64,000 bases of DNA from Methylobacterium sp. Leaf99 (GCF_001422375.1 NZ_LMMU01000009.1:124181-188180); one strand, 5' to 3'. Positions 44,050-53,976 are shown, numbered from the stretch's first letter. Numbers and translations are program-made. The notes: a model not told the origin generated them from the sequence alone.

Positions 44050-46734
44050 ATGGCCGAGGCCGACCCGGCGACATCCGGCGTGACGCGCGCCGCCGCGGCG
44101 AATCCCGCCGCCGCGAACCCCGCCGCCCCCCGTGGACGCCTCGACCGCCTCGTCGCCCGCTCCCAGGCCGCCGGCCTGTGGGAGGGCGCCTGGCCGATCC
44201 TGTGGCGCGGCCTCGGCGTCGTCCTCGCCTTCCTCAGCCTGTCCTGGCTCGGCCTGTGGCTCGACCTGTCGCCCCTGTGGCGCCGGATCGGCCTCGCCGC
44301 CTTCGGCCTCGCCCTGGTGGCCGCCCTCCTGCCCCTCGCAAGGCTGCGGCGCCCGAACCGGCGCGCCGCCCTGGCCCGCATCGACCGCGCGGCCGCCGGC
44401 CGTGATGCGGCCCTCGTCCACGGCCCGGCCTCGGCCCTGGAGGACACCCTGGCTCTGGGCCAGGCCGATCCGGCGACCCGGGCCCTGTGGGCCCTGCACC
44501 AGCGCCGCTCAGCGCAAGCCGTGGCCGGCCTGAAGCCGGCCCCGCCCCGGCCCGACATGCCCCGGCGCGATCCCTTCGCCCTGCGGGCCGCCGTGCTGGT
44601 GGCGGCGGTGGCGAGCCTGTTCGTCGCCGGGCCCGAATGGCGCCAGCGCGTGGCCGGCGCCTTCGACTGGACCCTGCCGCCGCCGCCGGCCCCGAGCTTC
44701 CGGGTCGACGGCTGGATCGACCCGCCGCTCTACACCCGCCTGCCGCCCCTGGTGGTGACCATGAACGGCGCCGAGCAGCGCCTGCGGGCGCCGGTGAACT
44801 CCACCCTCATCGTGCGCATCGCCGGCCACGGGGAGGCGACCCTCGACGCCCGCTCCGGCCTGAAGGCGCTGCCCGGAGCCCCGGCGGCGAACGCCGCGCA
44901 GGCGAGCAAGCCGCCCCACGCGGACCTGCGCGAGGACCGGTTCCAGCTCACGGGCGGCACCGCCGAGCTCACCATCGCGGCGAACGGTGCCCCGCTCCAG
45001 CACCTCGTCGTCGAGACGATCCCGGACCTCCCCCCCGAAATCCGCCGCCTGGGCGCCCTCGAGGTCAACGCCCGCGGCACCTTCAACCTGACCTACCGCG
45101 CCAAGGACGATTACGGCATCGCCTCGGCCGAGGGCATCGTCGAGCCCCTGGCCGGCACCCGCGCCCTGGTGCCGCCGCCGCGCATCGCCCTGGCGCTCCC
45201 CGCCGATGCCAGCGGCGAGGCCGACACCAAGACCCTGGTCGACCTCACCGACAACCCGTGGTCCGGCGCCCGCGTGCGCCTGACCCTGGTGGCGAAGGAC
45301 GAGGCCGGCCAGGAGGGCCGCACGGAGGCGGCCGAGATCACCCTGCCGGCCCGGGCGTTCACGCAGGCCCTGGCCCGGTCCCTGGCGGAAGAGCGCCGCC
45401 GCCTCGTCACCTCTCCGGACGAGAGCCGGGGCCGGGTGCTGACGGCGCTGGATGCCCTGCTCATCGCCCCCGACCGGTTCACGCCGCAGCCGAGCGTGTT
45501 CCTCGGCCTCATGACCGCCGCGCGCCGCCTGCGCGCCGCCCGCAACGACGCGGCCCTCATGGAGGTCGCCGACCTCCTGTGGGAGATGGCCCTGAAGATC
45601 GAGGACGGCGACCTCTCCGACGCCGAGAAGAGCCTGCGCGCGGCCCAGGACAACCTCAAGCAGGCCATCGAGCGCAACGCCCCCGACGAGGAGATCCGGA
45701 AGCTCACCGAGGACCTGAAGAAGGCGCTGGACACCTTCATGAAGAACATGGCCGAGCGCCAGAAGGAGAAGGGGCGGACGCCCAAGGCCGACGGTCAGCC
45801 GCCGGCGCAGGGGGGCAAGACCGTCACCCCCGACGACCTCAACAAGATGCTGAAGGACATGGCCGACGCCATGAAGCGCGGCGACACGGCGGAAGCCCAG
45901 CGCCTGCTGGAGCAGCTGCGCGAGATCCTAGAAAACCTCCAGACGGCGGAGCCCGGCGGCAAGGCCGATCCGAGCTCCCGCGAGATGGCGAAGCAGGCCG
46001 ACGAACTCGACAAGCTCTCGCGCGAGCAGCAGGAACTGCGCGACCAGACCTTCAAGGACGATCAGGACAAGGACGGCCAGTCGGGCCAGCCCCGCCCCGG
46101 CCAGCGCCCGCCGCGCGGCCAGCCCCAGCCGGGCCAGAAGGGCCAGCCCGGCCAGGGTCAGCCGGGCCAGAAGGGCGAAGGCCAGCAGGGGCAGAAGGGC
46201 CAGAAGGGCGAAGGCCAGGGCCAGGGTCAGGGCCAGGGCGAGCGCCAGCAGGCCCTGCGCGAGCGGCTTCAGGACCTCCAGCGCAAGATGAAGGACCTCG
46301 GCATGGAGGGCGAGGAGGGCCTGTCGGAGGCGGAAGGTGCCATGCGCGAGGCCGAGGGGGCCCTGGGCCAGGGCCGCGAGGGCGACGCCGTCGATGCCCA
46401 GGGCCGCGCCCTCGACGGGCTCAAGCGCGGCGCCGAGGGCATGCAGAAGCAGATGCAGGAGATGGCCGAGGGCGAGGGCGAGGGCGAAGGCGAGCAGGAG
46501 GGCGGCCAGAATCCGAGCCGGCAGGGCCAAGCCGGCACCGGCGAGAACGATCCCCTGGGTCGCCCCAACAAGGGCCGCACCACCACGGGCGGCAATGCCC
46601 GCGTGCCGAACGCGGACGAATCCGCCGTCCAGCGCACGCGCCGGATCCTGGAGGAGCTGCGGCGCAAGCTCGGCGACCCGAGCCGCCCGCGCGAGGAGCT
46701 CGACTATTTCGAGCGCTTGCTGCGCCGGAACTGA
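44050..46734 (+). CDS. TIGR02302/DUF4175 large membrane protein
   Basis: This 894-residue protein has three N-terminal hydrophobic segments (about residues 47-70, 78-98 and 178-196), then a beta-rich exported part with FRVDGWIDPPLYTRLPPLVV and KDDYGIASAEG, and a long helical C-terminal region. Residues 677-735 form a tract of Gly, Gln, Pro and Lys (GQSGQPRPGQRPPRGQ, GQKGEGQGQGQGQGE), then helical repeats and the conserved end RRILEELRRKLGDPSRP. The layout fits the alphaproteobacterial family TIGR02302/DUF4175, whose role is unknown though an envelope location is likely. ATG at 44050 starts before the first membrane helix. Confidence 0.85.
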   Translation: MAEADPATSGVTRAAAANPAAANPAAPRGRLDRLVARSQAAGLWEGAWPILWRGLGVVLAFLSLSWLGLWLDLSPLWRRIGLAAFGLALVAALLPLARLRRPNRRAALARIDRAAAGRDAALVHGPASALEDTLALGQADPATRALWALHQRRSAQAVAGLKPAPPRPDMPRRDPFALRAAVLVAAVASLFVAGPEWRQRVAGAFDWTLPPPPAPSFRVDGWIDPPLYTRLPPLVVTMNGAEQRLRAPVNSTLIVRIAGHGEATLDARSGLKALPGAPAANAAQASKPPHADLREDRFQLTGGTAELTIAANGAPLQHLVVETIPDLPPEIRRLGALEVNARGTFNLTYRAKDDYGIASAEGIVEPLAGTRALVPPPRIALALPADASGEADTKTLVDLTDNPWSGARVRLTLVAKDEAGQEGRTEAAEITLPARAFTQALARSLAEERRRLVTSPDESRGRVLTALDALLIAPDRFTPQPSVFLGLMTAARRLRAARNDAALMEVADLLWEMALKIEDGDLSDAEKSLRAAQDNLKQAIERNAPDEEIRKLTEDLKKALDTFMKNMAERQKEKGRTPKADGQPPAQGGKTVTPDDLNKMLKDMADAMKRGDTAEAQRLLEQLREILENLQTAEPGGKADPSSREMAKQADELDKLSREQQELRDQTFKDDQDKDGQSGQPRPGQRPPRGQPQPGQKGQPGQGQPGQKGEGQQGQKGQKGEGQGQGQGQGERQQALRERLQDLQRKMKDLGMEGEEGLSEAEGAMREAEGALGQGREGDAVDAQGRALDGLKRGAEGMQKQMQEMAEGEGEGEGEQEGGQNPSRQGQAGTGENDPLGRPNKGRTTTGGNARVPNADESAVQRTRRILEELRRKLGDPSRPREELDYFERLLRRN

Positions 46735-46824
46735 AAGTCCCGGCGCGCCGCCACCCCCTGGGCGGCCGGTGCGCCGAAGTCCATATGAGGGGCGTGACCC
46801 CAGCCGCGAGACCGTGACGCCGTG

Positions 46825-47010
46825 ATGTCCTCCAACGCCCTCGTCCTCGTCGCCTGCGTGGCGGTGGCCGTCATCCTGCTGCTCGGCCTCGTCAACATGA
46901 TGCGCGGCGGCAGCGCCAACGTCTCGCAGAAGCTGATGCGCCTGCGCGTCCTGCTGCAATTCATCGCCATCATCCTCATCATGGGCGTGGTGTGGTGGCG
47001 CTCGGCCTGA
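46825..47010 (+). CDS. Small twin-transmembrane protein (HIG1-like)
   Basis: This 61-residue protein consists of two membrane helices (LVLVACVAVAVILLLGLVN, VLLQFIAIILIMGVVWW) with a short basic loop containing SQKLMRLRVLLQF, the signature of alphaproteobacterial HIG1-domain or twin transmembrane proteins. It commonly lies next to the cobalamin adenosyltransferase and etfBA genes, as here. HIG1 relatives associate with respiratory complexes. ATG at 46825 is preferred to the GTG one codon earlier. Confidence 0.75.
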   Translation: MSSNALVLVACVAVAVILLLGLVNMMRGGSANVSQKLMRLRVLLQFIAIILIMGVVWWRSA

Positions 47011-47151
47011 CGGCGTCGCCCGCGCCGCACTGTGGCGGCGAGGTCTCACCGGCGATCTATCGCGGGGTCGGGTAAGGATTACGGGGCCGGCGGCCTGACG
47101 CGGCTCCGCCGGCCCATGCTAGACCTGCCCGGTACAACCGGATCGGTCCCG

Positions 47152-47784
47152 ATGCTCTCCAACACGTCCCGTCTGCTTGCCGGCGCCCTCGCCCTGGCCA
47201 TCGTTCCGGTCCAGGCCATCGTCCCGGTTCAAGCCGCCGACCTGCGCGGCGGGTCGCTGCCCGTCGCCTACGCGGCCCCGGTCCAGCCCATGAGCATCGT
47301 CTCGGAGGTCCGCATCGGCGGCGCCGTGCAGGACCCCGGCAGCGCCGAGCGCGACACCAACAACATCAACGGCGAGATCCTGTTCGCCAAGCCCCTGGTG
47401 AGCCTCGATCCGTTCTGGCAGGCCTTCGTGCCCCGCCCCACCGTGGGCGGCAGCTACAATTTCGGCGGCCGCACCAGCTACGCCTATATCGGCGCGACCT
47501 GGACCGTGGACCTGTTCCCCAAGACCTTCAACAACATCGTCTTCCTCGAGGGCTTCTTCGGCGCCGGCGCCCATAACGGCCATACCGGCCTGAAGGCCAC
47601 CACCCCGCCCGGATTCAACTCCCTCGGCTGCAACCCCCTGTTCCGCGAGGCGGCCGCCCTCGGCTTCCGCCTCACCGAGCATTGGAGCATCATGGCCACC
47701 GTCGAGCACATGTCGAACGCGGGCCTGTGCAGCAACAACCGCGGCCTGACCAACTACGGCGGCAAGATCGGCTACACGTTCTGA
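47152..47784 (+). CDS. PagL-like lipid A 3-O-deacylase family protein
   Basis: This 210-residue exported protein has a signal peptide (LLAGALALAIVPVQA) and an outer-membrane beta-barrel body. The PagL active-site signature is present: VEHMSNAGLC, with the catalytic His-Ser pair spaced H-x-S-N. PagL removes the 3-O acyl chain of lipid A. The signal end contains a direct duplication, IVPVQAIVPVQA. A conserved GGSYNFGGRTSYAYIGATWT strand supports the barrel. Membership is fairly safe; enzymatic activity is inferred. Confidence 0.78.
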   Translation: MLSNTSRLLAGALALAIVPVQAIVPVQAADLRGGSLPVAYAAPVQPMSIVSEVRIGGAVQDPGSAERDTNNINGEILFAKPLVSLDPFWQAFVPRPTVGGSYNFGGRTSYAYIGATWTVDLFPKTFNNIVFLEGFFGAGAHNGHTGLKATTPPGFNSLGCNPLFREAAALGFRLTEHWSIMATVEHMSNAGLCSNNRGLTNYGGKIGYTF

Positions 47785-47817
47785 CCTGACCCGCTCCCTC
47801 GCAGATCGGACGGCCCC

Positions 47818-48390
47818 GTGGTCACCCTCAACCGCATCTACACCCGCACCGGCGACAAGGGCTCGACGGCCCTCGCCAGCGGCGCGCGCCGCTCGAAGGC
47901 GGACCTGCGCATCGAGACCTACGGCACCGTGGACGAGACCAACGCCTGCATCGGTTTGGTCCGCCTCCATGCCGAGCCGTCCCTCGACGCCATGCTGGGC
48001 CTGATCCAGAACGACCTGTTCGACCTCGGCGCCGACCTCGCCACGCCGGAGACCGGGGAGCCCCTGCCCTACGAGCCCCTGCGCATGGTCGACGCCCAGG
48101 TGAAGCGCCTCGAAGCCGACATCGACAGCCTCAACGCCCACCTGTCGCCCCTGAAGTCGTTCGTGCTGCCCGGCGGCTCGGCGGCGGCGGCGAACCTGCA
48201 CCTTGCCCGCACGGTCTGCCGCCGGGCCGAGCGCCTCGCCGTGGCCCTGGCCGCCACGGAGGGCGAGATCGTCTCGGCCCCCGCCCTGCAATACCTCAAC
48301 CGCCTGTCGGACTTCCTGTTCGTGGCGAGCCGCACGGCCAACGCCAACGGCGCCGACGACGTCCTCTGGGTGCCCGGCAAGAACCGCTGA
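47818..48390 (+). CDS. Cob(I)alamin adenosyltransferase, PduO type
   Basis: This 190-residue enzyme adenosylates cob(I)alamin with ATP to form coenzyme B12. It has the N-terminal ATP motif [26 protein letters not shown] near 40, and the R-x-x-C-R-R-A-E-R block with [13 protein letters not shown] near the end, all diagnostic of PduO/EutT-like trimers. GTG at 47818 is the start. In methylotrophs the product supplies mutases such as methylmalonyl- and ethylmalonyl-CoA mutase. etfBA and a hydroxyacyl-CoA dehydrogenase follow. Confidence 0.93.
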   Translation: MVTLNRIYTRTGDKGSTALASGARRSKADLRIETYGTVDETNACIGLVRLHAEPSLDAMLGLIQNDLFDLGADLATPETGEPLPYEPLRMVDAQVKRLEADIDSLNAHLSPLKSFVLPGGSAAAANLHLARTVCRRAERLAVALAATEGEIVSAPALQYLNRLSDFLFVASRTANANGADDVLWVPGKNR

Positions 48391-48599
48391 TCGGTCGCGG
48401 ATCGGATCGTCGCCGGCCCGCCCTCCCCGCCCCCGGACACGGGGTGCGTCCGCGCACCCGCGTTGACAAGGCCGAAACCTCGTCGTTACGGTCCGCCGCC
48501 TCAATCGAGAGGGTTCTGGATCGCCGGGCGTGCCGGGGGTCCTCCGCGCGCCGCGCCGGCCCTCCCCAAAAACAGTCCGCGCGGAGGATAGTGACCGCC

Positions 48600-49349
48600 A
48601 TGAAGGTTCTGGTGCCCGTCAAGCGGGTCGTCGACTACAACGTCAAGATCCGCGTCAAGGCCGACGGCTCGGGGGTCGACCTCGCCAACGTCAAGATGTC
48701 CATGAACCCCTTCGACGAGATCGCCGTCGAGGAGGCGATCCGCCTGAAGGAGAAGGGCAAGGTCACGGAGATCGTCGCCGTCTCCATCGGCCCGCAGCAG
48801 GCGCAGGAGACCCTGCGCACGGCCCTCGCCATGGGCGCCGACCGGGCGATCCTGGTGAAGACCGACGGGCTCGTCGAGCCCCTGGCCGTCGCCAAGATCC
48901 TCAAGGCGCTGGTGGCCAAGGAGAGCCCGGAGCTCGTCATCCTCGGCAAGCAGGCCATCGACGACGATTCCAACCAGACCGGCCAGATGCTGGCCGCCCT
49001 GCTCGACTGGCCGCAGGGCACCTTCGCGTTCCGGCTCGAGTTCGGCGACGGCGCCATCGACGTGACCCGCGAGGTCGATGGCGGCCTCCAGACCGTGAGC
49101 CTCAAGCTCCCGGCCATCGTCACCACGGACCTGCGCCTCAACGAGCCGCGCTACGCGTCCCTGCCCAACATCATGAAGGCGAAGAAGAAGCCCCTCGAGG
49201 AGCTGACCCCCGAGGCCCTCGGCGTCGACGTCACCCCCCGGATCACGGTGCTGAAGACCGTCGAGCCGGCCGGCCGCAAGGCGGGCGTCAAGGTCGAGTC
49301 GGCCAAAGCTCTGGTGGAAAAGCTCAAGGTCGAAGCCGGGGTCATCTGA
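48600..49349 (+). CDS. etfB: Electron transfer flavoprotein subunit beta EtfB
   Basis: This 249-residue subunit opens with [20 protein letters not shown] and holds the conserved [32 protein letters not shown] (AMP-binding area) and [16 protein letters not shown]. With EtfA it accepts electrons from acyl-CoA and other dehydrogenases and passes them to ETF-ubiquinone oxidoreductase. ATG at 48600 follows a GGAGGATAG site. The gap to etfA is 100 bases. Confidence 0.96.
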   Translation: MKVLVPVKRVVDYNVKIRVKADGSGVDLANVKMSMNPFDEIAVEEAIRLKEKGKVTEIVAVSIGPQQAQETLRTALAMGADRAILVKTDGLVEPLAVAKILKALVAKESPELVILGKQAIDDDSNQTGQMLAALLDWPQGTFAFRLEFGDGAIDVTREVDGGLQTVSLKLPAIVTTDLRLNEPRYASLPNIMKAKKKPLEELTPEALGVDVTPRITVLKTVEPAGRKAGVKVESAKALVEKLKVEAGVI

Positions 49350-49449
49350 CCCCCTTCGGTCTCTCTCCCGTCCCCCCGCCCCTTACCCCCGTGCGAGGCC
49401 CGGCGCCGCCCCGGCGACGGGCCCCCGGATACGCTCCGAGGTCCCCCGA

Positions 49450-50403
49450 ATGGCCACCCTCCTGTACATCGAGCACGACAACGGTGCGGTTCGCGACGCG
49501 AGCCTGAAGGCGCTCACCGCCGCCACCCAGCTCGGCGCCCCCGTCCACGTCTTGGTGCTCGGCTCGGGCAGCCACCCGGCGGCGGAGGCCGCCGCCAGGC
49601 TGGAGGGCGTCGAGAAGGTGCTGGTCTCCGAGGACGCCGCCTACGACCACGCCCTGGCCGAGCCCACCGCCGCCGGCATCGCCGCCATCGCGAGCGCCTA
49701 CGACGTGGTCATCGCCGCCGCCTCGACCACGGGCAAGAACGTCCTGCCCCGCGTCGCCGCCCTGCTCGACGTCGCCCAGATCTCCGACATCATCACGGTG
49801 GTCTCGCCCGACACGTTCGAGCGGCCGATCTACGCCGGCAACGCCATCCAGACCGTGCAGGCGACGGAACCTAAGAAGGTCATCACCGTGCGCACCGCCG
49901 CGTTCAAGGCGGCCGTCGAGGGCGGCGCCGCCGCCGCCGTCGAGGCCGTGTCGGCCGCGGCCCCGGCCCCCGGCGGCTCGACCTTCAAGGGCGAGGAGAT
50001 CGCCAAATCCGACCGTCCCGAACTCGCCGCCGCGCGGATCATCGTCTCGGGCGGCCGCTCCCTCGGCTCGGCAGACAAGTTCAAGGAGCTCATCGAGCCC
50101 CTGGCCGACGCCCTCGGGGCCGCCGTCGGCGCCTCGCGCGCGGCGGTGGATGCGGGCTACGCCCCCAACGACTGGCAGGTCGGCCAGACCGGCAAGGTGG
50201 TGGCGCCCGACCTCTACGTGGCGGTGGGCATCTCCGGCGCGATCCAGCATCTGGCCGGCATGAAGGACTCCAAGGTCATCGTCGCCATCAACAAGGACGA
50301 GGACGCGCCGATCTTCCAGGTGGCGGATTACGGCCTCGTCGGCGACCTGTTCCAGGTGGTGCCCGAGTTCCAGGCCGAACTCGTCAAGGCCAAGGGACAG
50401 TAA
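49450..50403 (+). CDS. etfA: Electron transfer flavoprotein subunit alpha EtfA
   Basis: This 317-residue FAD-binding subunit has the conserved C-terminal domain: [53 protein letters not shown] and [23 protein letters not shown]. The family FAD motif covers the latter blocks. It works as a heterodimer with EtfB, encoded just upstream. A long GC-rich hairpin follows. Confidence 0.96.
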   Translation: MATLLYIEHDNGAVRDASLKALTAATQLGAPVHVLVLGSGSHPAAEAAARLEGVEKVLVSEDAAYDHALAEPTAAGIAAIASAYDVVIAAASTTGKNVLPRVAALLDVAQISDIITVVSPDTFERPIYAGNAIQTVQATEPKKVITVRTAAFKAAVEGGAAAAVEAVSAAAPAPGGSTFKGEEIAKSDRPELAAARIIVSGGRSLGSADKFKELIEPLADALGAAVGASRAAVDAGYAPNDWQVGQTGKVVAPDLYVAVGISGAIQHLAGMKDSKVIVAINKDEDAPIFQVADYGLVGDLFQVVPEFQAELVKAKGQ

Positions 50404-50449
50404 GACCAAGGGCCAGTCAGATCAGGGGACACTCGTCCGGCCCCGGCCG

Positions 50450-50482
50450 GCCCGGCGCGGAGAATAAGCTCCCGCGCCGGGC
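50450..50482 (+). terminator. GC-rich hairpin after etfA
   Basis: GCCCGGCGCGGAG and CTCCCGCGCCGGGC pair over 13 bases with one bulge around an AATAAG loop, about 45 bases after the etfA stop. No T-run follows, so termination is plausible but not proven. Confidence 0.5.
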
Positions 50483-50608
50483 TGCCCTGGACCCGGAAAT
50501 GGTCTAAGATTCTGGTGCGACGCGCGTTTTCATAGCCGCAGACCCGCCCTGCCCCCGGATGGCTCCGGCGACGGGCGGGCAGCGCTTCGGGGGTTTGGAT
50601 TCACCGCA

Positions 50609-51490
50609 ATGGGCATCGATATCAGGACCGTCGGCATCGTCGGCGCCGGGCAGATGGGCAGCGGCATCGCCCATGTCTGCGCCATGGCGGGCCTCGACGT
50701 CCGGCTGAACGACCGCGACCCCGCCCGCATCCGCAGCGGCCTCGCCACCATCGACGGCAACCTCGCCCGTCAGGTCGCCAAGGGCACGATTCCCGAGGAG
50801 CAGCGCCGCAGCGCCATGGCGCGCATCGTCGGGGCCGAGACCTTCGACGACCTCGCCCCGTGCGACCTCGTCATCGAGGCGGCGACGGAGGACGAATCGA
50901 CCAAGCGCCTGATCTTCAGCACCCTGTGCGCGTCCCTACGCCCCGACGCCCTCGTCGCCACCAACACCTCGTCCATCTCGATCACGCGGCTCGCTGCCTC
51001 CACGGACCGGCCCGAGCGCTTCATCGGCATCCACTTCATGAACCCGGTGCCGGTGATGCAGCTCGTCGAGCTCATCCGCGGCATCGCCACGGAGGACCCG
51101 ACCTACGAGTCGGCGAAGGCGTTCATCGCCAAGCTCGGCAAGACCTCGACCATGTCGGAGGACTTCCCGGCCTTCATCGTCAACCGCATCCTGCTGCCGA
51201 TGATCAACGAGGCGATCTACACCCTCTACGAGGGCGTCGGCTCGGTGGAATCCATCGACACGGCGATGAAGCTCGGCGCCAACCACCCCATGGGCCCGCT
51301 CCAGCTCGCCGACTTCATCGGCCTCGACACCTGCCTGTCGGTGATGCAGGTGCTGTACGAGGGCCTGGCGGATTCGAAGTACCGCCCCTGCCCGCTCCTG
51401 GTGAAGTACGTCGAGGCCGGCTGGCTCGGCCGCAAGGTCAAGCGCGGCTTCTACGATTACCGCGGTGAGACCCCGATCCCGACCCGCTGA
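50609..51490 (+). CDS. hbd: 3-hydroxybutyryl-CoA dehydrogenase
   Basis: This 293-residue NAD-dependent enzyme has the Rossmann motif VGIVGAGQMGSGIAH at residues 8-22, catalytic His in GIHFMNPVPVMQLVE (about residue 139), and the C-terminal dimer domain with FIVNRILLPMINEAIYTLYEG and ANHPMGPLQLADFIGLD. It interconverts 3-hydroxybutyryl-CoA and acetoacetyl-CoA. Its place behind etfBA suggests a role in acyl-CoA oxidation or C4 metabolism; it is a single-domain enzyme, not a FadB fusion. Confidence 0.92.
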   Translation: MGIDIRTVGIVGAGQMGSGIAHVCAMAGLDVRLNDRDPARIRSGLATIDGNLARQVAKGTIPEEQRRSAMARIVGAETFDDLAPCDLVIEAATEDESTKRLIFSTLCASLRPDALVATNTSSISITRLAASTDRPERFIGIHFMNPVPVMQLVELIRGIATEDPTYESAKAFIAKLGKTSTMSEDFPAFIVNRILLPMINEAIYTLYEGVGSVESIDTAMKLGANHPMGPLQLADFIGLDTCLSVMQVLYEGLADSKYRPCPLLVKYVEAGWLGRKVKRGFYDYRGETPIPTR

Positions 51491-52282
51491 CCGTCGCGGG
51501 GCGGCGGATGGCCGCCCGGCTTGGGCGGGTGAAGCGCGGATGGGTTTTCCTCAAGCGCTCGGACGCGTGTCGGACCGCTTCGACGGATCGCGGCGGGCTC
51601 CCTCGCCGTCCTGTCAGGGCGCCGCAAATGATGGTCGCGACCTGAAGCCGCCGCAGAAGAGGGTTGTCGAACAAGCACGGCCCCCGCGCGCATCCCCTCG
51701 CCCCGCCTGCGGGGAGAGGGCTCTGCCGACCTTGTCGTCGGCAGAGCGAGGCGGCAGCCGGAGGTGAGGGGGCGAATCCGCGTGAGACTCGTCCGGAATC
51801 GCCCCCTCACCGTCGCTGCGGCTTCGCCTTCGCTCGCCGCAGGCACGACGGGGTGCCTGCGGCCCTCTCCCCGCAGGCGGGGAGAGGGGATGCGCGCGGG
51901 CGCTCTGCGCAACGAGCCAGGGGCTGCCGCAGGCTGAAGCGGGAGCCCGTCGCGGTTCATCGGCCCTCCCCCGCCCCGCGAAGCCGCCGGACGGGACGCC
52001 GCGGCCGCACGCAAGCACAGATCGTTCGGTAGGAGGCTACACCCATCCACGTCCCAGGGATAAATTTAATCCCAGCCCCGCAACTCCAGCACACGAAAAC
52101 GATTCTTCTCCAAATCCCCAAATCTTTGCAAGTTGATCCGTACCCCGTCCGATTGCGTTGGCCTCGGAACGAATCTAACACCTTCCCCAGGCGCACGCCC
52201 CGACCGCGAACCGGCCTCGATGACGCCGGCGGGCATGCGACCGATCTGGACCCGTCTTGGGTTGGACGGCACCGGGGATGGC
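51491..52282. other. Gene-free region with repeat B4 before the porin gene
   Basis: About 790 bases. The left two-thirds is repeat B4 and its flank (51626-51897). The segment at 52040-52140 is notably AT-rich (TAAATTTAATCCC, CAAATCTTTGCAAG) and should hold the porin promoter. Frames crossing the repeat are not proteins. Confidence 0.55.
51626..51897. repeat. Interspersed inverted-repeat element, family B, copy 4, with flank
   Basis: The core at 51690-51897 runs from GCGCATCCCCTCGCCCCGC to GCGGGGAGAGGGGATGCGC, with internal GGTGAGGGGGCGAATCC and GGAATCGCCCCCTCACC (a 15-bp near-perfect pair). The 65 bases before it (ATGATGGTCGCGACCTGAAG) match the flank of copy B2. Confidence 0.88.
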
Positions 52283-53911
52283 ATGACGCGCGGACGCACG
52301 AGCCTGCTGGCGGGCGTAGTCGGGTTGATCGGGGTCCCGGTGGAGGCGGCGGAGCTGCCGGGGGAGCGCCGGAAGGGGCCGGCCGAGGCGGTCCGGATCT
52401 GCCCGGCCTCCGGCACGGGGTTCTTCACTATTCCGGGGTCGGACACCTGCCTGCGCGTCTCCGGCCGGGCGCGCTTCGAGTACGCGTTCCAGAACGCCTA
52501 CAGCCGCAACTCCGCCGGCGACATCAGCGGCTACCAGTCCCGCGCCCGCATCAACTTCGACGCCCGGACCCAGACGGATTACGGCGCCCTGCGCGGCTTC
52601 ACCCGCATCGACGTGGGCAGCCGCACCGGCTTCGCCACCATGCATGCGGGCGCGTTCAACCGCATCGGCAACGCGTTTCCGGCCACCGGCGTCGACACCG
52701 CCGGCCGGGTCCAGCAGCAGGTGACCCTCGACAAGGCCTTCGTGCAGTTCTCCGGCCTCACCGCCGGGCGGGCCTCGTCGTTCTTCGACTTCTACGCCCA
52801 CGACTTCGAGTTCATCGTCGCGTCCCTAGGCTCGAACATCCCCTCCACCAACCTCGCCGCCTACACGGCGAAGCTCGGCCGGGGCTTCTCGACCACGCTC
52901 TCCGTCGAGGACCCGCATTTCCGCCAGACGGCGGTCTATTCGAGCCAGAACGCCCGGCCCCTGACGCCGGGCCTCGACGGCGGGTTCGCGGCCCGCGCCG
53001 TGGCGCCGATCTTCGTCGGGTCCGGCGCCGACGGGGCGCCGACGGGCATCGGCTTCGTCGATGCGGCCCAGCGCAGCCGCGTGCCCGACCTCGTCGGCGT
53101 GCTGCGCTACGACGACACCTGGGGCGCGGCCCAGGCCTCCGCCGCCCTGCACGAGGTCGGCCCCGGCACCCTCGACCGCGACGCCTATCTCGGCACCCAC
53201 CTCGGCGCGCCCGCCTCCCCCACCAACAGCCGCGACGCCGGCCGCGCGCCCGCGGCCTACGGCTTCGCCGTCCAGGGCGGCGTGAAGGTCAACCTGTCGG
53301 CCCTGGCCCCCGGCGACACCCTCTACCTCCAGGCCGCCTACGGCGAGGGCACCGCCCTCTACACCGGCCTGCCGGCCTATGTCGGCCCCTACGCCCAGGC
53401 CGCCACGGCGATCCAGGGGGCGCCGTTCTCCCAGTTCCTCAACGACGCCGTGCTGAACCCCCTCACCAACCGCCTCGAACTGTCGACGAGCGTCTCGGTG
53501 ACGGCCGCCGTGCTGCATTACTGGACGCCGTCCGTGCGCTCGGCCGCGTTCGGTTCCTACGGCCGCATGACCTTCGCCCCCGGCGCGCGCCGGGTCCAGG
53601 GCCTCGCCTCGGCCGTGACCGGCACCGGACCGGGCGTGCCCGGCACGCGGTTCTTCGAGCTCAGCCAGGTCCTGCGGGATTCGGACCGGTTCGTCGTCGG
53701 CGCCAACCTGATCTGGTCGCCCGTGAAGGAGTTCGATATCGGCGTCGAGGCGATCTACACCCGCTACGGCGTGCAGGATGGCCGCGTCCTCGACCTCAGC
53801 CGGGTCCCGACCCCGAATGCGGGCTTCGTCAACGACCCCGCCAACGCCGTCGCCACCGTGACCGGCGTCGACGCGGTCCAGATCCGGGCCCGGGTGCAGC
53901 GGGATTTTTGA
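52283..53911 (+). CDS. Porin_2-family outer-membrane porin
   Basis: This 542-residue protein begins with a signal peptide (RTSLLAGVVGLIGVPVEAAE). The mature start ICPASGTGFFTIPGSDTCLRVSGRARFEY is, in pieces, the hallmark of Hyphomicrobiales porins (FFTIPGSDTCL, VSGRARFEY). The rest alternates aromatic beta strands and ends in a terminal Phe (RARVQRDF), the outer-membrane insertion signal. It should form a trimeric general diffusion channel. ATG at 52283 was chosen for the signal peptide; an upstream in-frame extension is not conserved. Confidence 0.9.
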   Translation: MTRGRTSLLAGVVGLIGVPVEAAELPGERRKGPAEAVRICPASGTGFFTIPGSDTCLRVSGRARFEYAFQNAYSRNSAGDISGYQSRARINFDARTQTDYGALRGFTRIDVGSRTGFATMHAGAFNRIGNAFPATGVDTAGRVQQQVTLDKAFVQFSGLTAGRASSFFDFYAHDFEFIVASLGSNIPSTNLAAYTAKLGRGFSTTLSVEDPHFRQTAVYSSQNARPLTPGLDGGFAARAVAPIFVGSGADGAPTGIGFVDAAQRSRVPDLVGVLRYDDTWGAAQASAALHEVGPGTLDRDAYLGTHLGAPASPTNSRDAGRAPAAYGFAVQGGVKVNLSALAPGDTLYLQAAYGEGTALYTGLPAYVGPYAQAATAIQGAPFSQFLNDAVLNPLTNRLELSTSVSVTAAVLHYWTPSVRSAAFGSYGRMTFAPGARRVQGLASAVTGTGPGVPGTRFFELSQVLRDSDRFVVGANLIWSPVKEFDIGVEAIYTRYGVQDGRVLDLSRVPTPNAGFVNDPANAVATVTGVDAVQIRARVQRDF

Positions 53912-53931
53912 AAGTCCGCTCCCACGAAAAA

Positions 53932-53954
53932 GGCCGGCCCCAGGGGGACCGGCC
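53932..53954 (-). terminator. Terminator for the minus-strand small membrane protein gene
   Basis: GGCCGGCCCC and GGGGACCGGCC form a stem with one mismatch. On the minus strand it is followed by five T residues (AAAAA at 53927-53931 on the given strand), just after the stop at 53977. It also separates the convergent porin gene. Confidence 0.82.
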
Positions 53955-53976
53955 TCATGTTCCACCGTCCGGACGC

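Noticed and set aside
46741..46824. Cobalamin riboswitch near the adenosyltransferase cluster
   Set aside because: The gaps are too short and lack a B12-box-like sequence.
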